NCBI RefSeq assembly: GCF_003572205.1
Contig: NZ_QXNY01000002.1
Span: forward strand, 930,001-994,000
DNA from: Algihabitans albus
GTDB lineage: Bacteria > Pseudomonadota > Alphaproteobacteria > Kiloniellales > DSM-21159
Length of the DNA: 64,000 bases
Reading direction: 5' to 3'
This document shows positions 24,852 to 32,880 of this stretch, piece after piece. Positions within the stretch are counted from its first letter, which is position 1. Every line of letters starts with the position of its first letter. The position numbers and the translations under genes were made by a program. The notes below the pieces were generated by a model. The model was not told the origin of the DNA. It worked only from the letters and a program-made list of their open reading frames with translations, and searched no databases.

Positions 24852-27326
24852 ATGGGGGAGAGGATCGACGGCGGAACGTCCGCCGGAAAATGGCTGCGCG
24901 GTGCAGCCTATGGGCTTGCGGCGACGTTTGCTTTACTGGCCTTCGCAGCGACCGGCGCTCTGGCCCAGCCCGTGACGCCTTCCAGCTTCGATGTCTCGGC
25001 CCAACCCTTGACCGTCGCGCTGCCGCTGTTCGGCCGGCAGGCAGGTCTTCAGATCTCCGTCGACGGCGACCTGGTCCGCGATCTGCGCACGAGCGGCGTG
25101 ACCGGAACCATGACGATCGAGGCCGCCTTGCAGCAGCTTCTCGCCGGGACCGGACTGACCTACCGCTTCACGGCCGCCGACAGCGTCACGCTGGAGCGAA
25201 TCGTGGTTCAGCCGGAAAGCGGGCCGGTCCGGCTCGGCCCCGTCACTGTGAGCGCCAGACGTACGGAGGAGCTGCTGCAGGACGTACCGGGCAGCGTGGT
25301 CGTGCTGAGCGCCGAGGAGCTGGAACGCTCCAACCTCCAGGACACCGCAGAGGTGAGCCTACGCCTGCCGAACGTCAGCTTCATCGATAACTCGGACCCG
25401 GCCGATCTCGATCTGTCGATCCGTGGGATCAGCAACCTGAGCGGCGCCGCAAGCAGTCCGACGAACGGGGTCTTCTCCGACGGCATCCTGCTGAACCCCA
25501 CCGGCGACACCAGCGGCATCAACGCCAACCTCGTGGACCTCGAGCGTGTCGAGGTCGCCTACGGTCCCCAGGGCACGGCCTTCGGGCGCGGCACCATCGG
25601 CGGCGCGGTCAATTTCGTCACCAACAAGCCGACAGACGAATTCGAGGCCTCGTTGGAGACCGAGCTCGGCTCCTACCCGGACGGACGCGCGACGGCGATC
25701 GTCAATGCACCGCTGCTGGAGGACGGTCTGCTCTCCGGCCGGCTCGTGGCTTTTGGGGGGATTTCCGACGGCTTCGTCGACTTCGCCGAGGGCAGCGATC
25801 CGGACTCGGTCGGCCGGGACGACGTCGGCGCCCGCCTGAGCCTGAGATCGCGACCGACCAGTCGGCTGACTCTCGATGCCTCCGTCTCCTTCGACCGCAC
25901 CGAATTCGACGCCTCGAACTCGGTGGCGTTCCCGAGCGTGGAGGAGGAGGACCTAGTCACGACCGCCGACTTCATCGACGAGAACTCGCTCGACCGCATC
26001 CTTTCATCCTTTCAGTGGACCTACGACTTCGACGTCGGATCCCTGAAATCGACCAGTTCCCTCTTCCTCACCGACCTCGACACCTCGGACGACACAGATT
26101 TCGCGGCACTCGAGTTCACCACCGACACGACTTCGCTAAACGAACGCGCCTTGGCCCAGGAATTCCGCTTCGAGAGCGACAGCTTCGACCTGCCGTCGGA
26201 GAGCGGCGAGATCGCCGTCAACCTGGGCACAAGCTTGAGCTTCAACGAGCGGGATTTCAGTACCATCACAGATCCCGGGGCGGACGCCTTTCGGATCATC
26301 GGGGAAAGCCTCGGCGTCGGCCCTCTGGCGGACGACGGCAGCGTGATCGGAGAAAGCTCGAACCGTGATGTCTTCAACTTCGGCCTGTTCGGCGATGTGC
26401 GATGGCGGCCAATCCCCGACCTGGAGATCGCCGGCGGCGCGCGCTTCAGCTTCGACCGCGTAAAGCAGGAAGGTGAAACCCTGAGCACAGGATTCTCCGC
26501 CCTCACCGTGCCCTCCGTGCCCTTCGATTCGGGCGAGGCGAACTTCACATCCATTACGCCCAGCGCCTCGATCAAGTACGACTGGACCGACGATTTCTCG
26601 ACCTATTTCGCCTTCGCGACCGGCTTTCGGCCCGGTGGCTTCAGCTCCGGCCGTTTCGGCTTCTCGAGCTTCGAGGAGGAGACGGTCCGCTCCTATGAGG
26701 GCGGTTTCCGGGCTTCGCTGTTCGACGACCGCCTGCTGGTGAACGGCAGCGGCTACCTGCTCGACTACGAGGACATTCAGGTTTCGCTCGCCGGTACAGT
26801 CGGCGGCCTGCCGGTGGTGGTTGTCGACAATGCGGCCGAAGCCCGCAGCATCGGCGCGGAAATCGGTATCTCCGCCCTGCCCATCGAGAGCCTGCGCATC
26901 GATACGCAGATCGGCATCAACTTTTCGAAATTCACGGATTATACCGACTCGCCCTTCGGCGATCTGACCGACAGGCGGCTGCCGAACGCCCCCGTTCACA
27001 CTTTCAGCATCGCCGGCGACTACGAGCATCCCCGCGAGATCTTGCCGGGCGTGCGCGGGTTCCTTCGGGCCGAATACAGCCTGCGCTCAAGCTTCAACGA
27101 CGACTTCGATCCCGATGCCGCGGGTTTCGACGGCTTCGACCTTCTCAATCTCAGGCTCGGCCTGCGCGCCGAACGCTTCGTTTTCGAAGCCTTCGTCGAG
27201 AATGCGCTCGACGAGACCTATGCAACCGGCTCGTCGGCCAGAGTTGCGAGCAGCTTCGGCGGCGCGAGAATCGTAGACGTCGGCCCAAGCCGGCGTTTCG
27301 GCCTGAGAGCGAGGCTGCAGTTCTGA
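24852..27326 (+). CDS. TonB-dependent outer-membrane receptor with STN signalling domain
   Basis: An 824-aa transducing receptor: signal peptide (residues 1 to about 38, ending AATGALA), STN domain about 45-115 (FDVSAQPLTVALPLFGRQAGL), a TonB-box-like VTVSAR near 130, the plug domain with RGISNL and FGRGTIGGAVNFVT, then a 22-strand barrel ending in an aromatic residue (ARLQF). STN plus adjacent FecI/FecR shows that substrate binding is signalled to the sigma factor. The ligand, probably a ferric siderophore, is not identifiable. Acidic, Ser/Asp-rich external loops are evident. It converges with the SDR gene, 24 nt apart. Confidence 0.94.
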   Translation: MGERIDGGTSAGKWLRGAAYGLAATFALLAFAATGALAQPVTPSSFDVSAQPLTVALPLFGRQAGLQISVDGDLVRDLRTSGVTGTMTIEAALQQLLAGTGLTYRFTAADSVTLERIVVQPESGPVRLGPVTVSARRTEELLQDVPGSVVVLSAEELERSNLQDTAEVSLRLPNVSFIDNSDPADLDLSIRGISNLSGAASSPTNGVFSDGILLNPTGDTSGINANLVDLERVEVAYGPQGTAFGRGTIGGAVNFVTNKPTDEFEASLETELGSYPDGRATAIVNAPLLEDGLLSGRLVAFGGISDGFVDFAEGSDPDSVGRDDVGARLSLRSRPTSRLTLDASVSFDRTEFDASNSVAFPSVEEEDLVTTADFIDENSLDRILSSFQWTYDFDVGSLKSTSSLFLTDLDTSDDTDFAALEFTTDTTSLNERALAQEFRFESDSFDLPSESGEIAVNLGTSLSFNERDFSTITDPGADAFRIIGESLGVGPLADDGSVIGESSNRDVFNFGLFGDVRWRPIPDLEIAGGARFSFDRVKQEGETLSTGFSALTVPSVPFDSGEANFTSITPSASIKYDWTDDFSTYFAFATGFRPGGFSSGRFGFSSFEEETVRSYEGGFRASLFDDRLLVNGSGYLLDYEDIQVSLAGTVGGLPVVVVDNAAEARSIGAEIGISALPIESLRIDTQIGINFSKFTDYTDSPFGDLTDRRLPNAPVHTFSIAGDYEHPREILPGVRGFLRAEYSLRSSFNDDFDPDAAGFDGFDLLNLRLGLRAERFVFEAFVENALDETYATGSSARVASSFGGARIVDVGPSRRFGLRARLQF

Positions 27327-27350
27327 CCTTTGGGCGCGCCGGTTCTCGCC

Positions 27351-28163
27351 CTAATGCGACGCACCGCCATCGACGGCGAAGGCCTGCCCGGTGATGTGCG
27401 GAGCGGTGATGAGGAAGGCGGTCATGTCCGCCATGTCGTCCTCGGTCTGCGGTACACCCTGGGGAATGAAGGTCTCGATGGAACGGGCGTAGGCGACTTC
27501 CTCCTTTTCGCCGGGCTGGGCAAAGGCCTTACTGAGCAGCGTCCACATCTGCGTGCCGACGATGCCCGGACAAAGACAGTTCACCGTGATACCCTCTTTC
27601 GCGACCTCCTTGGCTAGGGAGATCGAGAAGCCGATTACCGCCCACTTGGACGCGCAGTAGTGGCTGAGGTAAGGCACCCCAAGCTTGCCCGCGATCGAGG
27701 CGATGTTGACGATGCAACCGCCGCCGCCCTGCTTGCGCATCTGCGCGACGACGGCCTGATTGGTCAGGAAGGTGCCCTTCGCGTTGACGCCCACGACGCT
27801 GTCCCAGTCGGCCTCGCTCAGATCTTCGACGGGCTTCGCCGTGATGACGCCGGCGCCGTTGACCAGCACGTCGATGCGGCCGAAGGACTCGACCGTCGCC
27901 GCCGTCATGGCCGCCACCTGCCCGGCATCGGTCACGTCGGTATCGAGGGCGATCGCGCCGTCGCCCAGGGAGTCCGCGAGCTGCCGGGCCGCGGTGTAGC
28001 CGCCCATGTTCCGGCCGAAATACTGATTTGCCGTATCCTGGGCTTGATCGAGTCCGGCCAAGACGACCTTCATGCCCAGCCCATGAAAACGCTCCGCGAT
28101 GCCCTTGCCGATTCCCGTGCCGCCGCCGGTGACCAAGGCCACTTTTCCCTGTAGGTCCGTCAT
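27351..28163 (-). CDS. Short-chain dehydrogenase/reductase
   Basis: A 270-aa classical SDR. NAD(P)-binding TGGGTGIGKG at residues 14-23, NGAG in strand 4, the catalytic Ser in NIASIAG and YCASK with Tyr and Lys; the C-terminus ITGQAFAVDGG is standard. Substrate cannot be told; sequence style resembles polyol/acetoin-type and 3-ketoacyl-type SDRs. It lies between the TonB receptor (convergent) and infA (divergent), inside the segment that interrupts the conserved murA-yacG block, but need not function in iron uptake. Confidence 0.9.
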   Translation of the reverse strand: MTDLQGKVALVTGGGTGIGKGIAERFHGLGMKVVLAGLDQAQDTANQYFGRNMGGYTAARQLADSLGDGAIALDTDVTDAGQVAAMTAATVESFGRIDVLVNGAGVITAKPVEDLSEADWDSVVGVNAKGTFLTNQAVVAQMRKQGGGGCIVNIASIAGKLGVPYLSHYCASKWAVIGFSISLAKEVAKEGITVNCLCPGIVGTQMWTLLSKAFAQPGEKEEVAYARSIETFIPQGVPQTEDDMADMTAFLITAPHITGQAFAVDGGASH

Positions 28164-28324
28164 GGTCGTTCTCCCTCGCGCTCGTTGTTGGCGTTTCGAT
28201 CTGCGCGACTCTAGATCGAAATTCGCCATAATGTCTTGCGCGCTTCGGGACGACGGCCGGTGAGAATTGTGTGTCGGGCGCGTCTCAGTTAGTGTCCGCG
28301 CAGATGAGGTATGTCGAAGCGGTC

Positions 28325-28353
28325 TTGACGGGGGGCGCCGACTGCCCGATTTA
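28325..28353 (+). promoter_or_regulatory. Possible promoter of infA
   Basis: TTGACG at 28325-28330 and GATTTA at 28348-28353 are separated by 17 nt, in front of infA (ATG 28387). A CTGCCCG/CGGGCAG pair around the -10 could form a leader hairpin. Pattern-based only. Confidence 0.4.
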
Positions 28354-28386
28354 GCGACAACCAATAACGGGCAGATAAGACGAGGC

Positions 28387-28605
28387 ATGTCGAAAGAAGA
28401 CCTGATGGAGTTCCAGGGCACGGTGGTCGAACTGTTGCCCAACGCGATGTTTCGCGTGAAGCTGGACAACGACCACGAAGTGCTCGCACACACCGCCGGC
28501 AAGATGCGCAAGCACCGCATCCGCGTTCTGGCCGGCGACCGCGTCAACGTCGAGATGACGCCCTACGACCTGACCAAGGGTCGCATCACCTTCCGCTTCA
28601 AGTAG
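28387..28605 (+). CDS. infA: Translation initiation factor IF-1
   Basis: A 72-aa OB-fold protein of the exact IF-1 length, with the family motifs [19 protein letters not shown] and [19 protein letters not shown], ending KGRITFRFK. It binds the ribosomal A site with IF-2 and IF-3 in initiation. It is followed at 22 nt by maf; the usual upstream neighbour, the LMW phosphatase, is 5.4 kb away because of the inserted iron-uptake-type genes. Confidence 0.98.
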   Translation: MSKEDLMEFQGTVVELLPNAMFRVKLDNDHEVLAHTAGKMRKHRIRVLAGDRVNVEMTPYDLTKGRITFRFK

Positions 28606-28627
28606 CCGGCCCGGGAGGGCGGCGCGT

Positions 28628-29257
28628 ATGTGCCGATCCCCGCAAGCCGAACCGCCAGGTGCGGATCTGGTGCTGGCTTCGGCCTCGCCCCGTCGCCTGG
28701 ACTTGCTGCGCCAGATCGGGGTCGAGCCGGCACGGGTGCGTCCGGCCGAACTGGACGAGACGCCGCTGCCGCGTGAGCTGCCGCGCGTCCATGCCAAGCG
28801 CTTGGCCCGCGCCAAGGCCGAGGCGATCGCCGCCGAAGAGCCAGGGGCCTACCTGCTGGCCGCAGACACCGTGGTCGCGCTGGGCCGCCGCATCTTGCCG
28901 AAGGCGGAGGATGCAGCGACCGCGCGCGATTGCCTGCAGCGGCTTTCGGGCCGCCGCCACAGCGTCCTGGGCGGGCTCGCGCTGCGCGCGCCGGACGGCC
29001 GCTGGGCCGAACGGGTGGTCGTCACCGCCGTCAGCTTCAAGCGGCTGAGCAGCGAGGAACTGGAAGCCTACCTTGCCAGCGGCGAATGGCAGGGCAAGGC
29101 GGGCGGCTATGCCATCCAAGGCCGGGCGGCGGCGCTCATTCCCTGGATCGGCGGCTCCTACTCCAACGTCGTCGGCCTGCCGCTGGCGGAGACGGCGAAG
29201 CTGCTGACCGGTCTCGGCTACCCGCTCTACAAGACAGCTTACGCCGAGAGGCGCTAG
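28628..29257 (+). CDS. maf: Maf family nucleotide pyrophosphatase
   Basis: A 209-aa Maf/HAM1-fold protein: LVLASASPRRLDLLRQIG is the N-terminal signature, AADTVVALGRRILPKA the catalytic Asp region, and GKAGGYAIQGRAA the third motif. Maf enzymes hydrolyse dTTP/UTP or modified nucleotides to monophosphates and can delay division. Position between infA and the RNase E/G gene is the usual alphaproteobacterial order. The start ATG at 28628 is nine to ten residues ahead of the conserved core. Confidence 0.94.
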   Translation: MCRSPQAEPPGADLVLASASPRRLDLLRQIGVEPARVRPAELDETPLPRELPRVHAKRLARAKAEAIAAEEPGAYLLAADTVVALGRRILPKAEDAATARDCLQRLSGRRHSVLGGLALRAPDGRWAERVVVTAVSFKRLSSEELEAYLASGEWQGKAGGYAIQGRAAALIPWIGGSYSNVVGLPLAETAKLLTGLGYPLYKTAYAERR

Positions 29258-29259
29258 AC

Positions 29260-30411
29260 GTGAGCGGCCGCCTGCTGATCTCCCTGCTGCCCGGCGAATT
29301 GCGCGCCGCCAGGCTCGCGAAAGACGGTCGGCTGCGCGACTACCTGGTGCAACGCGAGGGCGACGGCGGAGCCTCGGTGGGCGACATCTGGGTCGCGCGC
29401 GTGCTTCGCCTGCAGAAGAATCTCGGCGCCTTCGTCGCCCTCGGCGAGGCGCGCCCGGCCCTGCTGGACTGGGCCGACTGTCCGGCCGGCCTGAACGAGG
29501 GCGCAACGGTGACCGTGCGGGTGACGCGCCTAGCCCAGGCCGGCAAGGGCGCCAGGGTCAAGCCGGCCGAGCCGCCCTCCCCACTCCCCCAGATCCCGGT
29601 CCCGCCGCACCGCATCGCGCGCGGCGACGATCCGCTGACCCTGCTGGGCCAGGATATCGACGAAATCCTCTGCGACGACAGCGACCGGCTGGCGGAATTG
29701 CGCCGGGTCCTGCCGGAGGGCGTGACCGTCCGTCTGCGGGGTCCGCGCCCACCGCTGTTCGATGCGGACCTGGAAGCGGAGATCGCAGAGCTGCTGGCGC
29801 GCGAGGTGCCCTTGTCGACGGGCGGCCGGCTCCTGATCGAACCGGTGGAAACCCTGACCGCGATCGATGTCGATTCCGGCGGTGCCGGCGGTGCCGGCGG
29901 GGCGTTGGACACAAATCTGGCGGCCGCCGGCGAGATCGCCCGGCAGGTCCGTCTGCGCGGCCTCTCCGGTCTGATCGTGGTGGACTTCCTGGAAATGGGC
30001 GCGCGCAGCCTGCGCGACCGGCTGCACAGGACGCTCAAGACGGCCTTCGCCGGCGATCCGGTCGAGACCTCGGTCTTTCCACCGCTGCCGTCCGGTTTGG
30101 TCGAGATCGCCAGGCAGCGCCGGCGCCCCGCGCTGCACGAGGTCCTCTGCCGCCCGACCGGCTGGCGGATCAGCCCGGCGACCGAGGCCTACGAAGCCTT
30201 GCGGAAGGCCCTCACTCATCCGCCGGCGGCGCAACTGACCCTGACCTTGCCAGCGGCCGCCATCGCCGAACTCCAAGGTCCGCTGACCGATGCGAGACAG
30301 GCCGTCGAGGCCCGCCTCGGTGCAGCGCTGATTCTACGTCCGAGCGACCCGGCAAGCGGCGAGGCGTCTGAGATTTTCGCCGGCAAGATGCCTGAGCGCG
30401 ATCGTCCTTGA
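29260..30411 (+). CDS. rng: Short RNase E/G family protein
   Basis: A 383-aa RNase E/G-like protein starting at GTG 29260, three nt after the maf stop. It has the S1-like RNA-binding start (VGDIWVARVLRLQKNLGAFVALG), and the DNase-I-like catalytic subdomain with both metal-binding Asp regions, TAIDVDSGG and VVDFLEMG. In the zinc-link region only one Cys is present (LHEVLCRPTG); the CPxC motif that joins dimers in RNase E is absent, as is the C-terminal scaffold. It may act as a shortened RNase G-type enzyme in rRNA or mRNA processing. Confidence 0.88.
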   Translation: MSGRLLISLLPGELRAARLAKDGRLRDYLVQREGDGGASVGDIWVARVLRLQKNLGAFVALGEARPALLDWADCPAGLNEGATVTVRVTRLAQAGKGARVKPAEPPSPLPQIPVPPHRIARGDDPLTLLGQDIDEILCDDSDRLAELRRVLPEGVTVRLRGPRPPLFDADLEAEIAELLAREVPLSTGGRLLIEPVETLTAIDVDSGGAGGAGGALDTNLAAAGEIARQVRLRGLSGLIVVDFLEMGARSLRDRLHRTLKTAFAGDPVETSVFPPLPSGLVEIARQRRRPALHEVLCRPTGWRISPATEAYEALRKALTHPPAAQLTLTLPAAAIAELQGPLTDARQAVEARLGAALILRPSDPASGEASEIFAGKMPERDRP

Positions 30412-30421
30412 CGGAAGCGGC

Positions 30422-30535
30422 ATCGCTTCGGTCAAAGACGTGAATCGCACTCTAAAACTTTATGACGAGAGTAGGAATCACACTCGAGGTCGAAGCGCCG
30501 AAGCGATTCCACCTCGGGCGATCCTGCTCTAGAGT
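30422..30535. repeat. Inverted/direct repeat-rich intergenic element
   Basis: A 10-bp inverted repeat ATCGCTTCGG (30423-30432) pairs with CCGAAGCGAT (30498-30507); inside it are two near-identical direct copies of GAATCNCACTC (30442 and 30475). It ends near a CTCTAGAG palindrome. The layout resembles a small interspersed repeat placed between rng and yacG; copy number in the genome is unknown. Confidence 0.4.
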
Positions 30536-30541
30536 AAGCCC

Positions 30542-30757
30542 ATGTCCGATGATCAAGTCGTCTCGATGACCGCCCGACGTGGCGAACGCTGCCCCGGCTG
30601 CCAGAAGCCGAGCGTCGAGCGTTATCGCCCCTTCTGCTCCAAGCGCTGCGCCGAGGTCGATCTCGGCCGTTGGCTGAAGGGCGGCTATCGCATTCCCACC
30701 GACGAGGCGCCCGCGCCGGGCGAGCCGGTCGAGACCGATGAGGACATGCCGCGATGA
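30542..30757 (+). CDS. yacG: DNA gyrase inhibitor YacG, zinc-binding
   Basis: A 71-aa zinc-finger protein with the four conserved cysteines in CPGC and FCSKRC, followed by DLGRWLKGGYRIP, the diagnostic YacG tail. In E. coli YacG binds GyrB and blocks DNA binding. ATG at 30542. Its stop overlaps the start of the downstream protease gene (ATGA). This is the last member of the conserved murA-to-yacG block. Confidence 0.95.
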   Translation: MSDDQVVSMTARRGERCPGCQKPSVERYRPFCSKRCAEVDLGRWLKGGYRIPTDEAPAPGEPVETDEDMPR

Positions 30758-32844
30758 GAAGCCGCGCGGGAGTCCGAAGAGCGGGACTCGTCGCCGCCGT
30801 CGGCGCTCTGCTGCTTTCGGCCGTTCCCGCCCAGGCGATCCCGCCGGAAACGCTGGAGTCCATCGTCTCGGTCCTGCCGGTCTGGCCGGGTCACCCCCAG
30901 GGCGGCCAAGGCGTTCCACCCGGCCGCGCGGGGGGCAGAGGCGCGCCCGAAGGGAGTGGAGTGGTGGTGGCGCCCGACGGGCTGATCGCAACCGCCTGGC
31001 ATGTCGTCGAGCCGGCCGAGCGGATCGACGTGCGCCTGGCTGACGGCCGCGTGCTGCCGGCCGAACTGGTCGGCCAGGACCGTGCCAGCGACATCGCCCT
31101 GTTGCGGGTCGATCTGAATCTTCCGCCGCTGGCACCGGCGCCGCGACCCGCGCTCGCGCAGCCGGTCTGTGCCATCGGCAACGCCTACGGCCTCGGTCTT
31201 TCGATCGCCTGCGGTGTGGTCTCGGCCCGCGATGTCAGCAACGCGGGCTTCAATCCCGTCGAGGACTTCGTCCAGACCGACGCCGCGACCAATCCGGGCA
31301 GTTCGGGCGGCGCCCTGGTCGATGCGGAGGGCAGATTGGTCGGTCTGCTCTCGGCCATCTTCGCGTCCGAAGGCGACAGCAATATCGGGATCAACTTCGC
31401 CGTCTCCCAGCCTCTGCTGCAGCGCGTCGTCGAGGACCTGAACGACGACGGCGCAGCCAGCTACGTCTCGGCGGGCTGGCGGCTCGAGCCTCTGCGCCGC
31501 GCGGAGCAGGCCGAAGTGGCCGCCGTCCGCGTGGCCGATCTCGCCCCCGATGCCGCCGCGGCCGCAGCCGGCCTGCAGGCCGGCGATCTGATCCTGCGCA
31601 TCGGCGCAAGACGCATCCAGAGTCCGCGCGACGCCATCGGGGCCCTCGCCCTCGTGGCGCCGGGCGGAACCGTGGAGGTCGAATTTCTGCGCGGCCAGGA
31701 GGAGCGCAGCGGCAGCCTTGATTTCGGCAGATCGGAAGACCAGACGGACGAAACCGCCGCGTTGCCGGTCCCCCCGGCCGCAACCGGCGGAGCCGACTGT
31801 CCGCACCCACTGCCGGTCTGCGCGGCGCGACAGGCCGTCTTCCCGATCGAGAGCTTCGACCCGCTGGCCAGCGCCGTGCGCATCGCACCGGACCTTATGG
31901 TGACCAACCGCCATGCGCTGGCCGACCGCGAAACCGCCAAGGTCTTCACGCCGGCGGGCCCTCGCGAAGGGCGCGTCCTGGCCTCCGCCTACCGCGGCGA
32001 TCTGGCGCTGCTGCAGGTCGAAGGCCTGCCGGACGACGGCGTCATCCTGACGCCGGAGCCGAGAAACGACACGGGACCCTTCTTCGCCGTCGGCGCCGAC
32101 GTGGCCCGACAAGAAGTGCGGGTCTTCGAACCGGGCCGACTGATCCTGCCCCCTGCGGACGAAGCGCCGCTGGGACGGCTGCACGTCACGGCACGGATGC
32201 AGCCGGGCGTCAGCGGCGGCGCGCTGCTCGACGACGAAGGACAGCTCGTCGGCATCGCGGTGGGCGGCGGCGAAGGCCGCTACGAAGCCCTGCCCTCCGC
32301 GGCAATCGACGAACTGCTGGTCCTGCAGGATGCGCCCGACGCCCGCTCGGTCCAGACCGCCCTGGGCACGGCCTATAGCGGCTGTGCCGATGCGCTGGAC
32401 AGCGCAGCGACCGCCGGGCGCGGGCCGCTGCCGGATCAGGTAGCCCTGGCCCTGTCGGAAAGCTGCCGCGCCTCGGAGAACGCCGGCCAGTATCTGGAAG
32501 CCGGGCGGGTGCTGGGCATGACCGGCGACTTCGCCCGCGCCATCGAGCTGCACAACGCGGCCGTCGCGCAGGTTCCCAACTCGATCAATGCGCGCATCGC
32601 ACTGCTGGTCTCGCTGCAGCTTGGCGGGCGGATCGAGGCCATGCTGCCGCATGCCCGCTGGCTGTTCGGAATGCTGCCCGAGGACGCCCAGGCTCAGCGT
32701 TTCGCCATCCAGTCGGGCGTCTGGGGCGGCGAGCCGGCACTGGCCGAAGCGGCCTACGCGCGCCTGGCCGCCAGCAACCCGCGCCAAGCCGAAGCCGCCC
32801 GCCGCTTCATCGACAACCCACCACCGGCCCCGCGCGCGAGATAG
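30754..32844 (+). CDS. Secreted tandem trypsin-like protease with PDZ domain
   Basis: A 696-aa exported protein (signal peptide about 1-28, ending AQA). Domain 1 is a DegP-like trypsin fold with His83 (TAWHVV), Asp113 (SDIALL) and Ser184 (NPGSSGGA). A PDZ domain spans about 245-325 (AAGLQAGDLILRIG). Domain 2 is a second trypsin-like fold with its own His387 (VTNRHAL), Asp416 (GDLALL) and Ser487 (PGVSGGA). The last 150 residues are helical and TPR-like. Standard HtrA proteins have one protease domain followed by one or two PDZ domains, so this order is unusual. It overlaps yacG by 4 nt. Probably periplasmic. Confidence 0.88.
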   Translation: MRSRAGVRRAGLVAAVGALLLSAVPAQAIPPETLESIVSVLPVWPGHPQGGQGVPPGRAGGRGAPEGSGVVVAPDGLIATAWHVVEPAERIDVRLADGRVLPAELVGQDRASDIALLRVDLNLPPLAPAPRPALAQPVCAIGNAYGLGLSIACGVVSARDVSNAGFNPVEDFVQTDAATNPGSSGGALVDAEGRLVGLLSAIFASEGDSNIGINFAVSQPLLQRVVEDLNDDGAASYVSAGWRLEPLRRAEQAEVAAVRVADLAPDAAAAAAGLQAGDLILRIGARRIQSPRDAIGALALVAPGGTVEVEFLRGQEERSGSLDFGRSEDQTDETAALPVPPAATGGADCPHPLPVCAARQAVFPIESFDPLASAVRIAPDLMVTNRHALADRETAKVFTPAGPREGRVLASAYRGDLALLQVEGLPDDGVILTPEPRNDTGPFFAVGADVARQEVRVFEPGRLILPPADEAPLGRLHVTARMQPGVSGGALLDDEGQLVGIAVGGGEGRYEALPSAAIDELLVLQDAPDARSVQTALGTAYSGCADALDSAATAGRGPLPDQVALALSESCRASENAGQYLEAGRVLGMTGDFARAIELHNAAVAQVPNSINARIALLVSLQLGGRIEAMLPHARWLFGMLPEDAQAQRFAIQSGVWGGEPALAEAAYARLAASNPRQAEAARRFIDNPPPAPRAR

Positions 32845-32880
32845 GCTCTCGCAGGGTTCTCGCAGCCACGAACCGAAAAC

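Noticed and set aside
24852-27326. Calling the receptor FecA (ferric citrate)
   Set aside because: STN and FecI/FecR context show a transducing receptor, but nothing in the sequence fixes citrate as ligand.
30685-32787. 700-codon frame on the minus strand opposite the tandem protease
   Set aside because: Antisense shadow; the plus strand has signal peptide, two triads and a PDZ domain.
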